A stretch of 64,000 nucleotides of DNA, taken from positions 62,001 through 126,000 of the forward strand of contig NZ_JYLM01000013.1 in assembly GCF_001439815.1 (NCBI RefSeq), read 5' to 3'. Below, piece after piece: positions 15,844 through 24,671 of the stretch (positions are counted from its first letter, which is position 1; each line of letters starts with the position of its first letter). A program made the position numbers and the translations under genes. This DNA is from Pseudomonas orientalis. GTDB taxonomy: Bacteria; Pseudomonadota; Gammaproteobacteria; Pseudomonadales; Pseudomonadaceae. The notes under the pieces were generated by a model. It was not told where the DNA came from. It saw nothing but the letters and a program-made list of their open reading frames with translations, and searched no databases.

Positions 15844-16362
15844 ATGACACAACGAGGTTTCACCCTTATCGAATTACTGCTGGGACTGGTCGTGACGGGC
15901 TTCCTGGCGCAGCTGGCCATACCCGGCTTCAAGGGTTTGCTGGAATCGCAGCAGCGACAAAGCGTGGCCCAGACACTGGCCGAAGGGCTGCGTTATGCGC
16001 GCAGCGAGGCCATCGCACGCAATCGTGCAGTGGTCATCCATGCACGGGAGCAGGACTGGAGCCAGGGGTGGCGGGTGATCCTGGATATCAGCGGTCGTGG
16101 CCATCTGGATGACGACAACCCGGTGCTGCTGGAGCGTCAGGACAGCGGACGCGTACCGGTTGCAGGTAATGGCCCGGTCAGTAGCCAGGTTCGTTTCAGC
16201 GCCCTGGGAGAACCGGTGTTTGCAGGCGGCGGATTTCGTGCCGGCACCGTGCACGTTTGCGACACAAAGCAGGCACAGAGCCTGTATCAGGTCGTGCTGG
16301 CACCCAGTGGGCGTGTCAGCCTGCGCAGTGACAAGACCGAGCAGGCATTATGCCGTGGCTGA
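15844..16362 (+). CDS. fimT: type IV prepilin-like protein, FimT/GspH family
   Basis: 172-aa pseudopilin: leader MTQRG, mature FTLIELLLGLVVTGFLAQLA with Glu5, then a GspH/FimT domain with SEAIARNRAVVIHA near residues 55-70. GGAAGGAG is positioned before the ATG. FimT-type minor pilins function in pilus priming and, in some bacteria, in DNA binding during uptake. It lies divergent from pilV with a 194-bp shared upstream region and converges on ispH. Confidence 0.82.
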   Translation: MTQRGFTLIELLLGLVVTGFLAQLAIPGFKGLLESQQRQSVAQTLAEGLRYARSEAIARNRAVVIHAREQDWSQGWRVILDISGRGHLDDDNPVLLERQDSGRVPVAGNGPVSSQVRFSALGEPVFAGGGFRAGTVHVCDTKQAQSLYQVVLAPSGRVSLRSDKTEQALCRG

Positions 16363-16373
16363 GCGAACCGGCT

Positions 16374-17321
16374 TCAGAGCAGCGAGCGCACCCGCAATTC
16401 CTTGGGCATCGAAAACGTGATGTTTTCTTCGCGTCCTGCCAATTCATCGGCGCCGGTGGCGCCCCAGGCATGCAATTGCTGGATCACTCCACGCACCAGG
16501 ACTTCCGGGGCCGAGGCGCCCGCCGTGATGCCGATGCGCTCGACACCGTCGAACCAGCTGCGCTGCATATCCTCGGCGCCGTCGATCAGGTACGCCGGTG
16601 TCGCCATACGCTCGGCCAACTCACGCAAGCGGTTGGAGTTGGAGCTGTTGGGGCTGCCGACCACCAGCACCACATCACACTCGTCGGCCAGTTGCTTTAC
16701 CGCGTCCTGGCGGTTTTGCGTGGCGTAGCAGATGTCGTCCTTGCGTGGGCCGCCAATGGCCGGGAAGCGCGTGCGCAGGGCATCGATAACGCGACTGGTA
16801 TCGTCCATGGACAAGGTGGTCTGGGTCACGAAGGCCAGGCGTTCCGGGTTCTGCACCTGCAGGTTGGCGACGTCTTTTTCGTCTTCCACCAGGTAGATGG
16901 CGCCGCCATTGCTGGCGTCGTACTGACCCATGGTGCCTTCGACTTCCGGATGGCCGGCGTGGCCGATCAGAATGCATTCACGTCCGTCACGGCTGTAGCG
17001 CGCCACCTCGATGTGCACCTTGGTCACCAGCGGACATGTAGCATCGAACACCTTCAGGCCACGGCCGGACGCTTCGGTGCGCACGGCCTGGGACACGCCG
17101 TGGGCGCTGAAGATGACGATGACATCGTCAGGCACCTGGTCGAGTTCTTCGACGAAGATAGCGCCGCGCGCACGCAGGTCTTCGACCACGAACTTGTTGT
17201 GGACGACTTCATGCCGCACGTAAATCGGCGGCCCGAAGACTTCCAGGGCGCGGTTGACGATTTCGATCGCCCGGTCCACACCGGCACAGAAGCCACGGGG
17301 ATTGGCGAGTTTGATTTGCAT
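16374..17321 (-). CDS. ispH: 4-hydroxy-3-methylbut-2-enyl diphosphate reductase IspH (LytB)
   Basis: Last enzyme of the MEP isoprenoid pathway, an iron-sulfur enzyme reducing HMBPP to IPP and DMAPP. 315 residues. The three cluster cysteines are in GFCAGV (Cys12), DATCPL and DICYAT; the active-site Glu is within the HPEVEGTMGQ stretch. The start is set at MQIKLANPRG; the in-frame extension upstream runs into a REPIN and is not coding. Follows fkpB-lspA-ileS-ribF in the conserved Pseudomonas order, but a REPIN separates it from fkpB. Confidence 0.96.
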   Translation of the reverse strand: MQIKLANPRGFCAGVDRAIEIVNRALEVFGPPIYVRHEVVHNKFVVEDLRARGAIFVEELDQVPDDVIVIFSAHGVSQAVRTEASGRGLKVFDATCPLVTKVHIEVARYSRDGRECILIGHAGHPEVEGTMGQYDASNGGAIYLVEDEKDVANLQVQNPERLAFVTQTTLSMDDTSRVIDALRTRFPAIGGPRKDDICYATQNRQDAVKQLADECDVVLVVGSPNSSNSNRLRELAERMATPAYLIDGAEDMQRSWFDGVERIGITAGASAPEVLVRGVIQQLHAWGATGADELAGREENITFSMPKELRVRSLL

Positions 17322-17342
17322 GCTGTGCCTCGTGTATTGCCA

Positions 17343-17442
17343 TGTAGGAGCGAGCTTGCTCGCGAAAATTTCACAGGCACCGCGATCATTCAGGATGCCA
17401 GGATTATCGTTGAAGACCTTCGCGAGCAAGCTCGCTCCTACA
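17343..17442 (-). repeat. REPIN, family A, between fkpB and ispH
   Basis: Two inverted REP copies: TGTAGGAGCGAGCTTGCTCG at 17343 onward and its reverse complement ending at 17442, about 50 bases apart. Each REP is itself an imperfect palindrome (GCGAGCTTGCTCGC). A second copy of this family is at 53767-53866. Such elements are mobilised by RAYT transposases encoded elsewhere. Confidence 0.9.
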
Positions 17443-17460
17443 ATAGGCCGGAATCTTCAG

Positions 17461-17913
17461 TTAGAGCGCTTTAACGGCGATGATTTCAACATCAAAGGTC
17501 AGGGTCTTGCCGGCCAACGGATGGTTGAAGTCGATGGTCACTTGCGTGTCATCGAAGGCTTTGACCACGCCGGGCAATTCCGTATTCGCCGCATCGTTGA
17601 AGATCACCAGCAGGCCTTCCGACAGGTCCATGCCTTCGAACTGCGAACGCGGGATGATCTGCACGTTTTGCGGGTTGGGTTGGCCGAAGGCGTTTTCCGG
17701 CAGGATCTGCAGGGTGCGTTTGTCACCGACCTTGAAGCCGAACAGCGCCGCTTCAAAACCCGGCAACAGGTTGCCGTCACCGACCTTGAAGGTCGCCGGC
17801 GCTTTGTCGAAGGTGCTGTCGACCGTGTCGCCATTCTCCAGGCGCAATGCGAAATGCAAAGTGACTTCCGTATTCTGGCCGATGCGTTGCTCAGCCAATA
17901 CCTGATCAGTCAT
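17461..17913 (-). CDS. fkpB: FKBP-type peptidyl-prolyl isomerase FkpB (SlpA)
   Basis: 150-aa SlyD-like FKBP: EVTLHFALRLENGDTVDST at the N-terminus, GDGNLLPGFEAALFGFKVGD in the FKBP core, and an IF (insert-in-flap) domain around ENAFGQPNPQNVQIIPRSQF. Unlike SlyD it lacks a His-rich tail. Start at 17913; the frame extends further up but MTDQ is the conserved start. It overlaps the lspA 3' end by 8 bp in the operon ileS-lspA-fkpB. Confidence 0.93.
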   Translation of the reverse strand: MTDQVLAEQRIGQNTEVTLHFALRLENGDTVDSTFDKAPATFKVGDGNLLPGFEAALFGFKVGDKRTLQILPENAFGQPNPQNVQIIPRSQFEGMDLSEGLLVIFNDAANTELPGVVKAFDDTQVTIDFNHPLAGKTLTFDVEIIAVKAL

Positions 17914-18418
17914 TGACGGTCTCTCCGGTTTTCTTGCTCTTGAACATGTCCAGCGCCAGCATGATCGCGCCGACCGTGATAGCACTGTCGGCGAAGTTGA
18001 ACGCCGGGAAATAATGACGGTTCTGCCAGTGCACCAGAATGAAATCGATCACATGGCCCAGGGCAATGCGGTCGTACAGGTTACCCAGCGCGCCGCCCAA
18101 CACCAGGGCCAGCGCGATGGCCAGCCAGGTGTCATCCCGGCCCAGGCGCTTGAGCCAGACCACCAGCACCGCACTGACCACCACGGCGATCAGTGCGAAC
18201 AACCAGCGCTGCCAGCCACCGCCATCGGCGAGGAAGCTGAAGGCCGCACCGGTGTTGTAGGCCAGGGTCCAGCTGAAGTAATCCGGGATCACTACGATCT
18301 GCTGGAACATTTCCAGGGAGCCTTCGAAATGAGCCTTGCTGACCTGGTCGATGACCAGCACCAGCACGCTCAATACGAGCCAGCCCAGACGTCCGAAACG
18401 ACTGGCTACATTAGGCAT
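17906..18418 (-). CDS. lspA: lipoprotein signal peptidase LspA
   Basis: Signal peptidase II, 170 aa, four predicted membrane helices, cleaves prolipoproteins at the lipid-modified Cys in the inner membrane. Catalytic Asp motifs: GNLYDRI and FNFADSA; the AYNTGAAFSF signature is also present. Start MPNVASRF at 18418 overlaps the ileS stop by 8 bp. Seven residues earlier another ATG (18439) is possible. Confidence 0.96.
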   Translation of the reverse strand: MPNVASRFGRLGWLVLSVLVLVIDQVSKAHFEGSLEMFQQIVVIPDYFSWTLAYNTGAAFSFLADGGGWQRWLFALIAVVVSAVLVVWLKRLGRDDTWLAIALALVLGGALGNLYDRIALGHVIDFILVHWQNRHYFPAFNFADSAITVGAIMLALDMFKSKKTGETVND

Positions 18419-21242
18419 AGTGACGAACCTCGCCTGCACCGCTGATGTTATCGACGCAACGACCGCAGATTTCCGGATGCTCGGGGTTCACGCCGACATC
18501 TTCACGGCAGTGCCAGCAACGGGCGCATTTAGGGAAGGCCGACTTGACCACCTTGAGCTTCAGGCCCGGTACCTCGGTAGCCACGGCATCTGCCGGAGCC
18601 TGGGCGAAGGGCGCCAGGCTGGCGGTAGAGGTGATCAACACAAAGCGCAGTTCGTTGCTCAGCTTGGCCAGGTCGGCGGTCAGGCCTTCCTCGGCAAACA
18701 GGGTGACTTCGGCTTGCAGGTTGCCGCCCACGGCCTTGGCCGCGCGCTGCACTTCCAGCTCCTTGTTCACCGCAACCTTCACGGCCATCACACCTTCCCA
18801 GTACTCGCGGCCCAGTTCGAAGTCGGCAGGCAGTTCGGTCAGGCCTTCGTACCAGGTGTTGAGCATGACGGACTCGTTACGCTCGCCCGGCAGGTATTCC
18901 CACAGTTCGTCGGCGGTGAACGCCAGGATCGGTGCGATCCAGCGCACCAGCGCTTCGCTGATGTGGTACAGCGCGGTCTGTGCCGAGCGACGCGCCTTGC
19001 TGTTGGCGCCGGTGGTGTACTGGCGGTCCTTGATGATGTCGAGGTAGAAACCACCGAGCTCCTGCACGCAGAAGTTGTGGATCTTGGAGTAGACATTCCA
19101 GAAGCGGTACTCGCCGTAGTGCTCCTGCAACTCGCGCTGCAGCAACAGGGCGCGATCCACGGCCCAACGGTCGAGGGCGAGCATGTCCTCGGCCGGCAGG
19201 ATGTCGGTGGCCGGATTGAAACCGGTCAGGTTCGACAACAGGAAGCGCGCAGTATTACGGATGCGACGGTAGGCATCGGCGCTGCGGGCCAGGATCTGGT
19301 CCGACACGGCGATTTCGCCCGAGTAATCGGTCGAGGCGACCCACAGACGCATGATGTCGGCGCCCAGGGTGTCATTGATCTTTTTCGGCTCGATCACGTT
19401 TTTCAACGACTTCGACATTTTGCGGCCGTTTTCGTCGACGGTGAAGCCGTGGGTCAGCAGCTCGCGGTACGGCGCGTGGTTATCGATGGCGCAACCGGTC
19501 AGCAGCGACGAGTGGAACCAGCCACGGTGCTGGTCCGAACCTTCCAGGTACAGGTCGGCACGCGGGCCGGTCTCGTGGCCCATCGGGTGCGAACCGCGCA
19601 GCACGTGCCAGTGGGTGGTGCCCGAGTCGAACCACACGTCGAGGGTGTCGCTGATCTTGTCGTACTGCGGCGCTTCATCACCCAGCAGTTCGGCGGCGTC
19701 CATTTTGAACCAGGCTTCGATGCCTTCCTGTTCAACGCGCTGGGCCACGGCTTCCATCAGCTCGACGGTGCGCGGGTGCAGTTCGCCGCTTTCCTTGTTC
19801 AGGAAGAACGGGATCGGCACGCCCCAGTTACGCTGGCGGGAGATGCACCAGTCCGGACGGTTGGCGATCATCGAGTGCAGGCGCGCCTGGCCCCAGGCCG
19901 GGACGAATTTGGTGCCTTCGACGGCCTTGAGCGAGCGTATGCGCAGGGTTTCGCCACTGGTCGGCTCTTTGTCCATGCCGATAAACCACTGCGCGGTGGC
20001 GCGGTAGATCAACGGCGTCTTGTGGCGCCAGCAGTGCATGTAGCTGTGCTGGATGGTGGCGGTCTGCATCAGCGCGCCGACTTCACGCAGCTTTTCGATG
20101 ATCGCAGGGTCAGCCTTGAAGATGAACTGGCCGCCGAAGAACTCCAGCGACGGCACGTACACACCGTTGCTCTGCACCGGATTGATGATGTCATCGTTGA
20201 CCAGGCCATACTTTTTGCAGATCACGAAGTCATCCACACCATAGGCAGGCGAGCAGTGAACGATGCCGGTACCCGAACCCAGTTCGACGTAGTCAGCCAG
20301 GTACACCGGCGACAGGCGGTCGTAGAACGGATGACGGAAATTGATCAGTTCCAGCGCGGAGCCGGTGGTGGTGGCGATCACCGAACCTTGCAGCTCGTAA
20401 CGCGCCAGGCACGACTCGACCATTTCTTCGGCCAGCACCAGCAGGCGATCACCCACGTCCACCAGCGCGTAGGTGAACTCGGGGTGCACGTTCAGCGCCT
20501 GGTTGGCCGGGATGGTCCAGGGTGTGGTGGTCCAGATTACGATGGCAGCCGGTTTGGCCAGCGACGCCAGGCCAAAGGCCTCGGCCAGCCTGGCCTCGTC
20601 GGCGATCGGGAAGGCCACGTCGATGGTCGAGGACTTCTTGTCTTCGTACTCGACTTCCGCCTCGGCCAGGGCCGAGCCGCAGTCGAAGCACCAGTTCACG
20701 GGCTTGAGACCCTTGAACACGAAACCGCCCTTGACGATTTCGGCCAAGGCGCGGATTTCACCGGCCTCGTTCTTGAAGCTCATGGTCTTGTACGGGTTGT
20801 CCCACTCGCCCAGCACACCCAGGCGGATGAATTCGGACTTCTGCCCTTCGATCTGCTCGGTGGCGTAGGCACGGCACAGTTCGCGGGTTTTATCCGCGCC
20901 CAGGTTCTTGCCGTAGGTCACTTCGACCTTGTGTTCGATCGGCAGGCCGTGACAGTCCCAACCCGGGACATACGGCGCGTCGAAGCCCGACAGGGTTTTC
21001 GAACGCAGGATCATGTCCTTGAGAATCTTGTTCAGCGCATGACCGATGTGAATCGTGCCGTTGGCATAAGGAGGGCCGTCGTGCAGGACGAATTTCGGAC
21101 GATCCTTGCCAATTTCGCGCAACTTTCCGTACAGGCCAATACTGTCCCAGCGCTGCAGGATCTGCGGTTCGCGCTGTGGCAGGCCGGCCTTCATTGGGAA
21201 GGCGGTGTCCGGAAGGTTTAGCGTGGCTTTATAGTCGGTCAT
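18411..21242 (-). CDS. ileS: isoleucyl-tRNA synthetase
   Basis: 943-aa class I aminoacyl-tRNA synthetase. HIGH motif at 65-68 within ANGTIHIGHALNKI, KMSKS in GRKMSKSLKNV around residue 600, an editing CP1 domain between them, and a C-terminal zinc finger CARCWHC...CGRC near residue 900. Heads the ileS-lspA-fkpB operon downstream of ribF. A very long open frame on the opposite strand (18336-21221) is a shadow of this GC-rich gene. Confidence 0.98.
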   Translation of the reverse strand: MTDYKATLNLPDTAFPMKAGLPQREPQILQRWDSIGLYGKLREIGKDRPKFVLHDGPPYANGTIHIGHALNKILKDMILRSKTLSGFDAPYVPGWDCHGLPIEHKVEVTYGKNLGADKTRELCRAYATEQIEGQKSEFIRLGVLGEWDNPYKTMSFKNEAGEIRALAEIVKGGFVFKGLKPVNWCFDCGSALAEAEVEYEDKKSSTIDVAFPIADEARLAEAFGLASLAKPAAIVIWTTTPWTIPANQALNVHPEFTYALVDVGDRLLVLAEEMVESCLARYELQGSVIATTTGSALELINFRHPFYDRLSPVYLADYVELGSGTGIVHCSPAYGVDDFVICKKYGLVNDDIINPVQSNGVYVPSLEFFGGQFIFKADPAIIEKLREVGALMQTATIQHSYMHCWRHKTPLIYRATAQWFIGMDKEPTSGETLRIRSLKAVEGTKFVPAWGQARLHSMIANRPDWCISRQRNWGVPIPFFLNKESGELHPRTVELMEAVAQRVEQEGIEAWFKMDAAELLGDEAPQYDKISDTLDVWFDSGTTHWHVLRGSHPMGHETGPRADLYLEGSDQHRGWFHSSLLTGCAIDNHAPYRELLTHGFTVDENGRKMSKSLKNVIEPKKINDTLGADIMRLWVASTDYSGEIAVSDQILARSADAYRRIRNTARFLLSNLTGFNPATDILPAEDMLALDRWAVDRALLLQRELQEHYGEYRFWNVYSKIHNFCVQELGGFYLDIIKDRQYTTGANSKARRSAQTALYHISEALVRWIAPILAFTADELWEYLPGERNESVMLNTWYEGLTELPADFELGREYWEGVMAVKVAVNKELEVQRAAKAVGGNLQAEVTLFAEEGLTADLAKLSNELRFVLITSTASLAPFAQAPADAVATEVPGLKLKVVKSAFPKCARCWHCREDVGVNPEHPEICGRCVDNISGAGEVRHYA

Positions 21243-21256
21243 TTAAGGCTCTTCGG

Positions 21257-22195
21257 TTAGCGATGGGCGCTAGGTGCGGCTAGTGCACGGGCGGCGGCGA
21301 CATCCGCATTGATCGCCGTTTTCAACGCCTCAAGGGAGGCGAAACGCTGCTCTTCACGCAGCTTCTGGTGGAAAACCACGGTTAAACGCCGGTCATACAA
21401 GTCACCGGCAAAATCCAAAAGGTGAACTTCCAGGTGGGCCTTGCCATCACCTGCAACCGTGGGCCTGACGCCTATGTTGGCGACTCCCGGCCACGATTGG
21501 CCGTCGATGTCGACGCTGACCAGGTAAACCCCGGTCAGCGGCACACGACGGCGCTTGAGTTGCACGTTGGCGGTTGGCGTGCCCAATTGGCGCGCCAGCT
21601 TCTGGCCGTGCAGGACCCGACCGGCAATGCGGAACGGGCGACCGAGCAAACGCTCGGCCAAGGCGAAGTCGGCAGCGGCCAGGGCGTTACGCACCTGGGT
21701 ACTGCTCACGCGCAGGCCGTCGAGTTCAACGGTTTGCGCGGCTTCGACGGTAAACCCCTGGTTGACGCCGGCCTGTTGCAGGAAATCGAAATCCCCGACG
21801 CGGTCGCAACCAAAACGGAAGTCGTCACCGACTTCCAAATGCTCAACGCCCAGGCCATCGACCAGGATACGGTCGACGAACTCGGCGGCGCTGAGGCTTT
21901 GCAAACGCTGGTTGAAGGCCAGGCAGAGGACGCGGTCCACGCCTTCTTCAGCCAGCAGTTGCAGCTTGTCCCGCAGGCGTGCCAGACGGGCCGGCGCAGT
22001 CTCGGGGGTAAAATATTCCCGCGGCTGCGGCTCGAAAATCACCACGCAGCTGGGCACGCCCAACTCGACCGCACGCTCGCGCAGCCTGGCCAGGATAGCC
22101 TGGTGGCCACGGTGAACCCCGTCAAAGTTGCCAATAGTGGCGACGCAGCCCCGGTGCTCGGGGCGCAGGTTGTGGAGACCTCGAACCAGCTGCAT
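21257..22195 (-). CDS. ribF: bifunctional riboflavin kinase / FAD synthetase RibF
   Basis: 312-aa enzyme making FMN from riboflavin and then FAD. The N-terminal nucleotidyltransferase domain has ATIGNFDGVHRGHQ near residues 19-32; the C-terminal flavokinase domain shows GTPTANVQL and GVANIGVRPT. I choose ATG 22195 (MQLVRGLHNL) since this is the conserved start; in-frame ATGs at 22213 and 22270 lie further upstream. It precedes ileS by 14 bp. Confidence 0.95.
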   Translation of the reverse strand: MQLVRGLHNLRPEHRGCVATIGNFDGVHRGHQAILARLRERAVELGVPSCVVIFEPQPREYFTPETAPARLARLRDKLQLLAEEGVDRVLCLAFNQRLQSLSAAEFVDRILVDGLGVEHLEVGDDFRFGCDRVGDFDFLQQAGVNQGFTVEAAQTVELDGLRVSSTQVRNALAAADFALAERLLGRPFRIAGRVLHGQKLARQLGTPTANVQLKRRRVPLTGVYLVSVDIDGQSWPGVANIGVRPTVAGDGKAHLEVHLLDFAGDLYDRRLTVVFHQKLREEQRFASLEALKTAINADVAAARALAAPSAHR

Positions 22196-22314
22196 AACGC
22201 GCTTCTTGCTCATAAAGTGGTCGATTATAACCACACCCGGCCCCGGACGACAGGCAACAGCACAGGCCAAATGGATCGATTCGATAAAACAGCCGTTTTA
22301 TCGCGGTAAACTCC

Positions 22315-23853
22315 CTACCCCAGCGACTTGCGATTGAAATCGCGCAGACGGAAGCCCTGAAGCAGCAACATCCCGAAGTACACCACCACGCCTGCCACTA
22401 CCAATACGCCCAAACGCATGAAGCGCTCCAGCATGTGACCCTGGTCCCAGGCCGGCATGACGTGCATCAGGCCAAGCAACACGGCGGACATCGCGGCAAC
22501 CGCCACCAGCAACTTGAGGGTGAACGCGCCCCAGCCGGGCTGCGGTTGGTACATCTGCTGCTTGCGCAGTTGATAGAACAGCAGGCCGGCGTTGATACAG
22601 GCACCGGCACTGATCGCCAGCGCCAGGCCGGCATGGGCCAACGGGCCGATAAACACCAGGTTGAGCAGTTGCGTGACGATCAACGTGAAAATCGCGATCT
22701 TTACCGGTGTGCGGATGTTTTGCTGGGCGTAGAAGCCCGGCGCCAGCACCTTGATCACAATAATGCCAAGCAAGCCCACGGAGTACGCCACCAGCGCATG
22801 CTGGGTCATCAGGGCGTCGTGCGCGTCGAATTGCCCGTATTGAAACAGCGAGACCGTCAAGGGCTCAGCCAGGATTCCCAGGGCCAGGGAGCATGGCAAC
22901 ACCAGCAGGAAACACAGGCGCAGGCCCCAGTCGAGAATGCGCGAATATTCCTGGCGGTCCTTGCTCGCATAGGTGCGCGCCAGCGTCGGCAGCAGAATCG
23001 TGCCCAGGGCCACCCCGAGCACACCGGATGGCAACTCCATCAGGCGATCGGCGTAGTACATCCACGACACCGAACCGGACACCAGCAGCGAAGCGAAGGC
23101 CGTATTGATGATCAGGGAAATCTGACTGACCGACACACCGAGGATCGCCGGCAACATATTGCGCATCACGCGCCACACGCCGGTGTCCTTGAGGTTCAGG
23201 CGCGGCAACACGAGCATGCCGATCTTTTTCAGGTGCGGCAGTTGGTAGAGCAATTGCGCCAGGCCACCGGCCAGTACGGCCCACCCCAGGGCCATTACCG
23301 GCGGATCGAAGTACGGCGTAAGGAACAGCGCGAAGATGATCATACTGACGTTCAGCAGGGTCGGCACGAAGGCCGGCACCGAGAAGCGGTTCCAGGTATT
23401 GAGAATCGCCCCGGCAAGCGATGACAGAGAAATCAGCAATATATAAGGAAAGGTCACGCGCAGCAGATCAGTGGTCAGCGCAAACTTTTCCGGGGTATTG
23501 GCAAAGCCTGGCGCCGTGGCCCAGATCACCCAGGGGGCGGCGAGCATGCCGAGAATAGTCACCAGCATCAACACCAGCGTCAACAGGCCCGAGACATAGG
23601 CGATAAAGGTGCGGGTCGCCTCCTCGCCCTGCTGGGTCTTGTATTCGGCCAGGATCGGCACGAAGGCTTGGGAAAATGCGCCTTCGGCGAAGATCCTCCG
23701 CAGCAGGTTGGGCAATTTAAAGGCAATAAAGAAGGCATCCGTGGCCATACTGGCGCCAAAAATGCGCGCCAGCAGGGTGTCACGCACAAACCCCAAAACC
23801 CGGGAGATCATCGTGATAGAGCTGACGGCAGCCAACGATTTGAGCAGATTCAT
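22315..23853 (-). CDS. murJ: lipid II flippase MurJ (MviN)
   Basis: 512-aa polytopic inner-membrane protein with about 14 hydrophobic helices, starting MNLLKSLAAVSSITMISRVLGFVRD. The conserved N-terminal DAFFIAFKLPNLLRRIFAEGAF motif is at about 40-61. It flips lipid-linked peptidoglycan precursors to the periplasmic side. Located between ribF and the divergent rpsT, as across Pseudomonas. Confidence 0.97.
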   Translation of the reverse strand: MNLLKSLAAVSSITMISRVLGFVRDTLLARIFGASMATDAFFIAFKLPNLLRRIFAEGAFSQAFVPILAEYKTQQGEEATRTFIAYVSGLLTLVLMLVTILGMLAAPWVIWATAPGFANTPEKFALTTDLLRVTFPYILLISLSSLAGAILNTWNRFSVPAFVPTLLNVSMIIFALFLTPYFDPPVMALGWAVLAGGLAQLLYQLPHLKKIGMLVLPRLNLKDTGVWRVMRNMLPAILGVSVSQISLIINTAFASLLVSGSVSWMYYADRLMELPSGVLGVALGTILLPTLARTYASKDRQEYSRILDWGLRLCFLLVLPCSLALGILAEPLTVSLFQYGQFDAHDALMTQHALVAYSVGLLGIIVIKVLAPGFYAQQNIRTPVKIAIFTLIVTQLLNLVFIGPLAHAGLALAISAGACINAGLLFYQLRKQQMYQPQPGWGAFTLKLLVAVAAMSAVLLGLMHVMPAWDQGHMLERFMRLGVLVVAGVVVYFGMLLLQGFRLRDFNRKSLG

Positions 23854-24106
23854 TGAAAGAGTTTGCGCCTATGGATAAAGAGCAGGCGAACAAAGCGCCC
23901 ACTTATGCGATACTGCGCGCCTGCAACAGCACAGAGCCAAAGCTCGCGAGTTTACAGGTCAAGCGCCGGAAATAAATCACCCGCCTCTTCAGATCGACCA
24001 CTCAGCAGTTCGCATCAGCCGCCCTTGACAACCCGTCAAGTCATCGGCATGATTCGCGGCCTATTTTGTTTGCTATTTCCTAAAAAGTCTTTCGAGGAGC
24101 TCGACG

Positions 24107-24385
24107 GTGGCCAACACACCTTCCGCCAAAAAACGTGCAAAACAGGCTGAGAAGCGTCGCAGCCACAACGCCAGCCTGCGTTCCATGGTTCGTACCTACA
24201 TCAAGAATGTAGTTAAAGCCATCGACACCAAAGACGCTGAAAAAGCTCAAGCTGCTTACGTTCTGGCCGTGCCAGTTATCGACCGTATGGCCGATAAAGG
24301 CATCATCCACAAGAACAAGGCCGCTCGTCATAAGAGCCGCCTGAATGGCCACATCAAGGCGCTGAACGTTGCTGCTGCAGCCTAA
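24107..24385 (+). CDS. rpsT: 30S ribosomal protein S20
   Basis: 92-aa basic helical protein (starts MANTPSAKKRAKQAEKRR) that binds 16S rRNA early in 30S assembly. The start is GTG, with GAGGAG at 24094-24099. Monocistronic, divergent from murJ, and followed by a strong terminator. The 250-bp leader region (23854-24106) shows no gene; in E. coli S20 represses its own translation, and a GTG/weak start is consistent with that, though this is inference here. Confidence 0.98.
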   Translation: MANTPSAKKRAKQAEKRRSHNASLRSMVRTYIKNVVKAIDTKDAEKAQAAYVLAVPVIDRMADKGIIHKNKAARHKSRLNGHIKALNVAAAA

Positions 24386-24430
24386 GTGGTAACAACTGCA
24401 ACGTGACCGCAGGTTGCGTAACAGTTAAGA

Positions 24431-24464
24431 AATGCCCCGTACCGAAAGGTCCGGGGCATTTTTG
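24431..24464 (+). terminator. intrinsic terminator of rpsT
   Basis: AATGCCCCG...CGGGGCATT stem with a short loop, followed by TTTTTG. Located 46 bp after the rpsT stop. Confidence 0.9.
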
Positions 24465-24484
24465 TTTTCTGAAGTACACAGATC

Positions 24485-24579
24485 AAAATGTGGGAGGGGG
24501 CTTGCCCCCGATGGCGGTGGCTCAGTAAGAAATACGTTGACTGACACACCGCTATCAGGGGCAAGCCCCCTCCCACATT
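24485..24579. repeat. REPIN, family B, copy 1
   Basis: Inverted pair of REPs: TGTGGGAGGGGGCTTGCCCC and its reverse complement, about 90 bp in all, with the middle part reading GATGGCGGTGG...CTGACACACCGCTATC. Same family at 28528, 31616, 48191 and in collapsed form at 35965. Confidence 0.9.
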
Positions 24580-24613
24580 GACCCCATGAGTGTCAGGTAG
24601 ATATTTTCAAGCA

Positions 24614-24648
24614 CAAAAAAAACGCCCCGAACCAGTCGGGGCGTTTTT
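24614..24648 (-). terminator. intrinsic terminator of slyD (bidirectional)
   Basis: AACGCCCCGA / TCGGGGCGTT stem with ACCAG loop; a run of eight A on the left gives the T-tail for the minus-strand slyD transcript, and TTTTT on the right allows the reverse direction. Confidence 0.88.
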
Positions 24649-24671
24649 GCTACCGATTGATCAAACCACAA

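Noticed and set aside
18336..21221. 961-codon open frame antisense to ileS
   Set aside because: It is the mirror of a well-identified gene in GC-rich DNA; it shows no family motif, and the Val/Gly/Arg/His-rich composition is typical of such shadows.
23854..24106. Riboswitch or structured leader in front of rpsT
   Set aside because: No known aptamer pattern recognised; the region is best left as promoter/leader.
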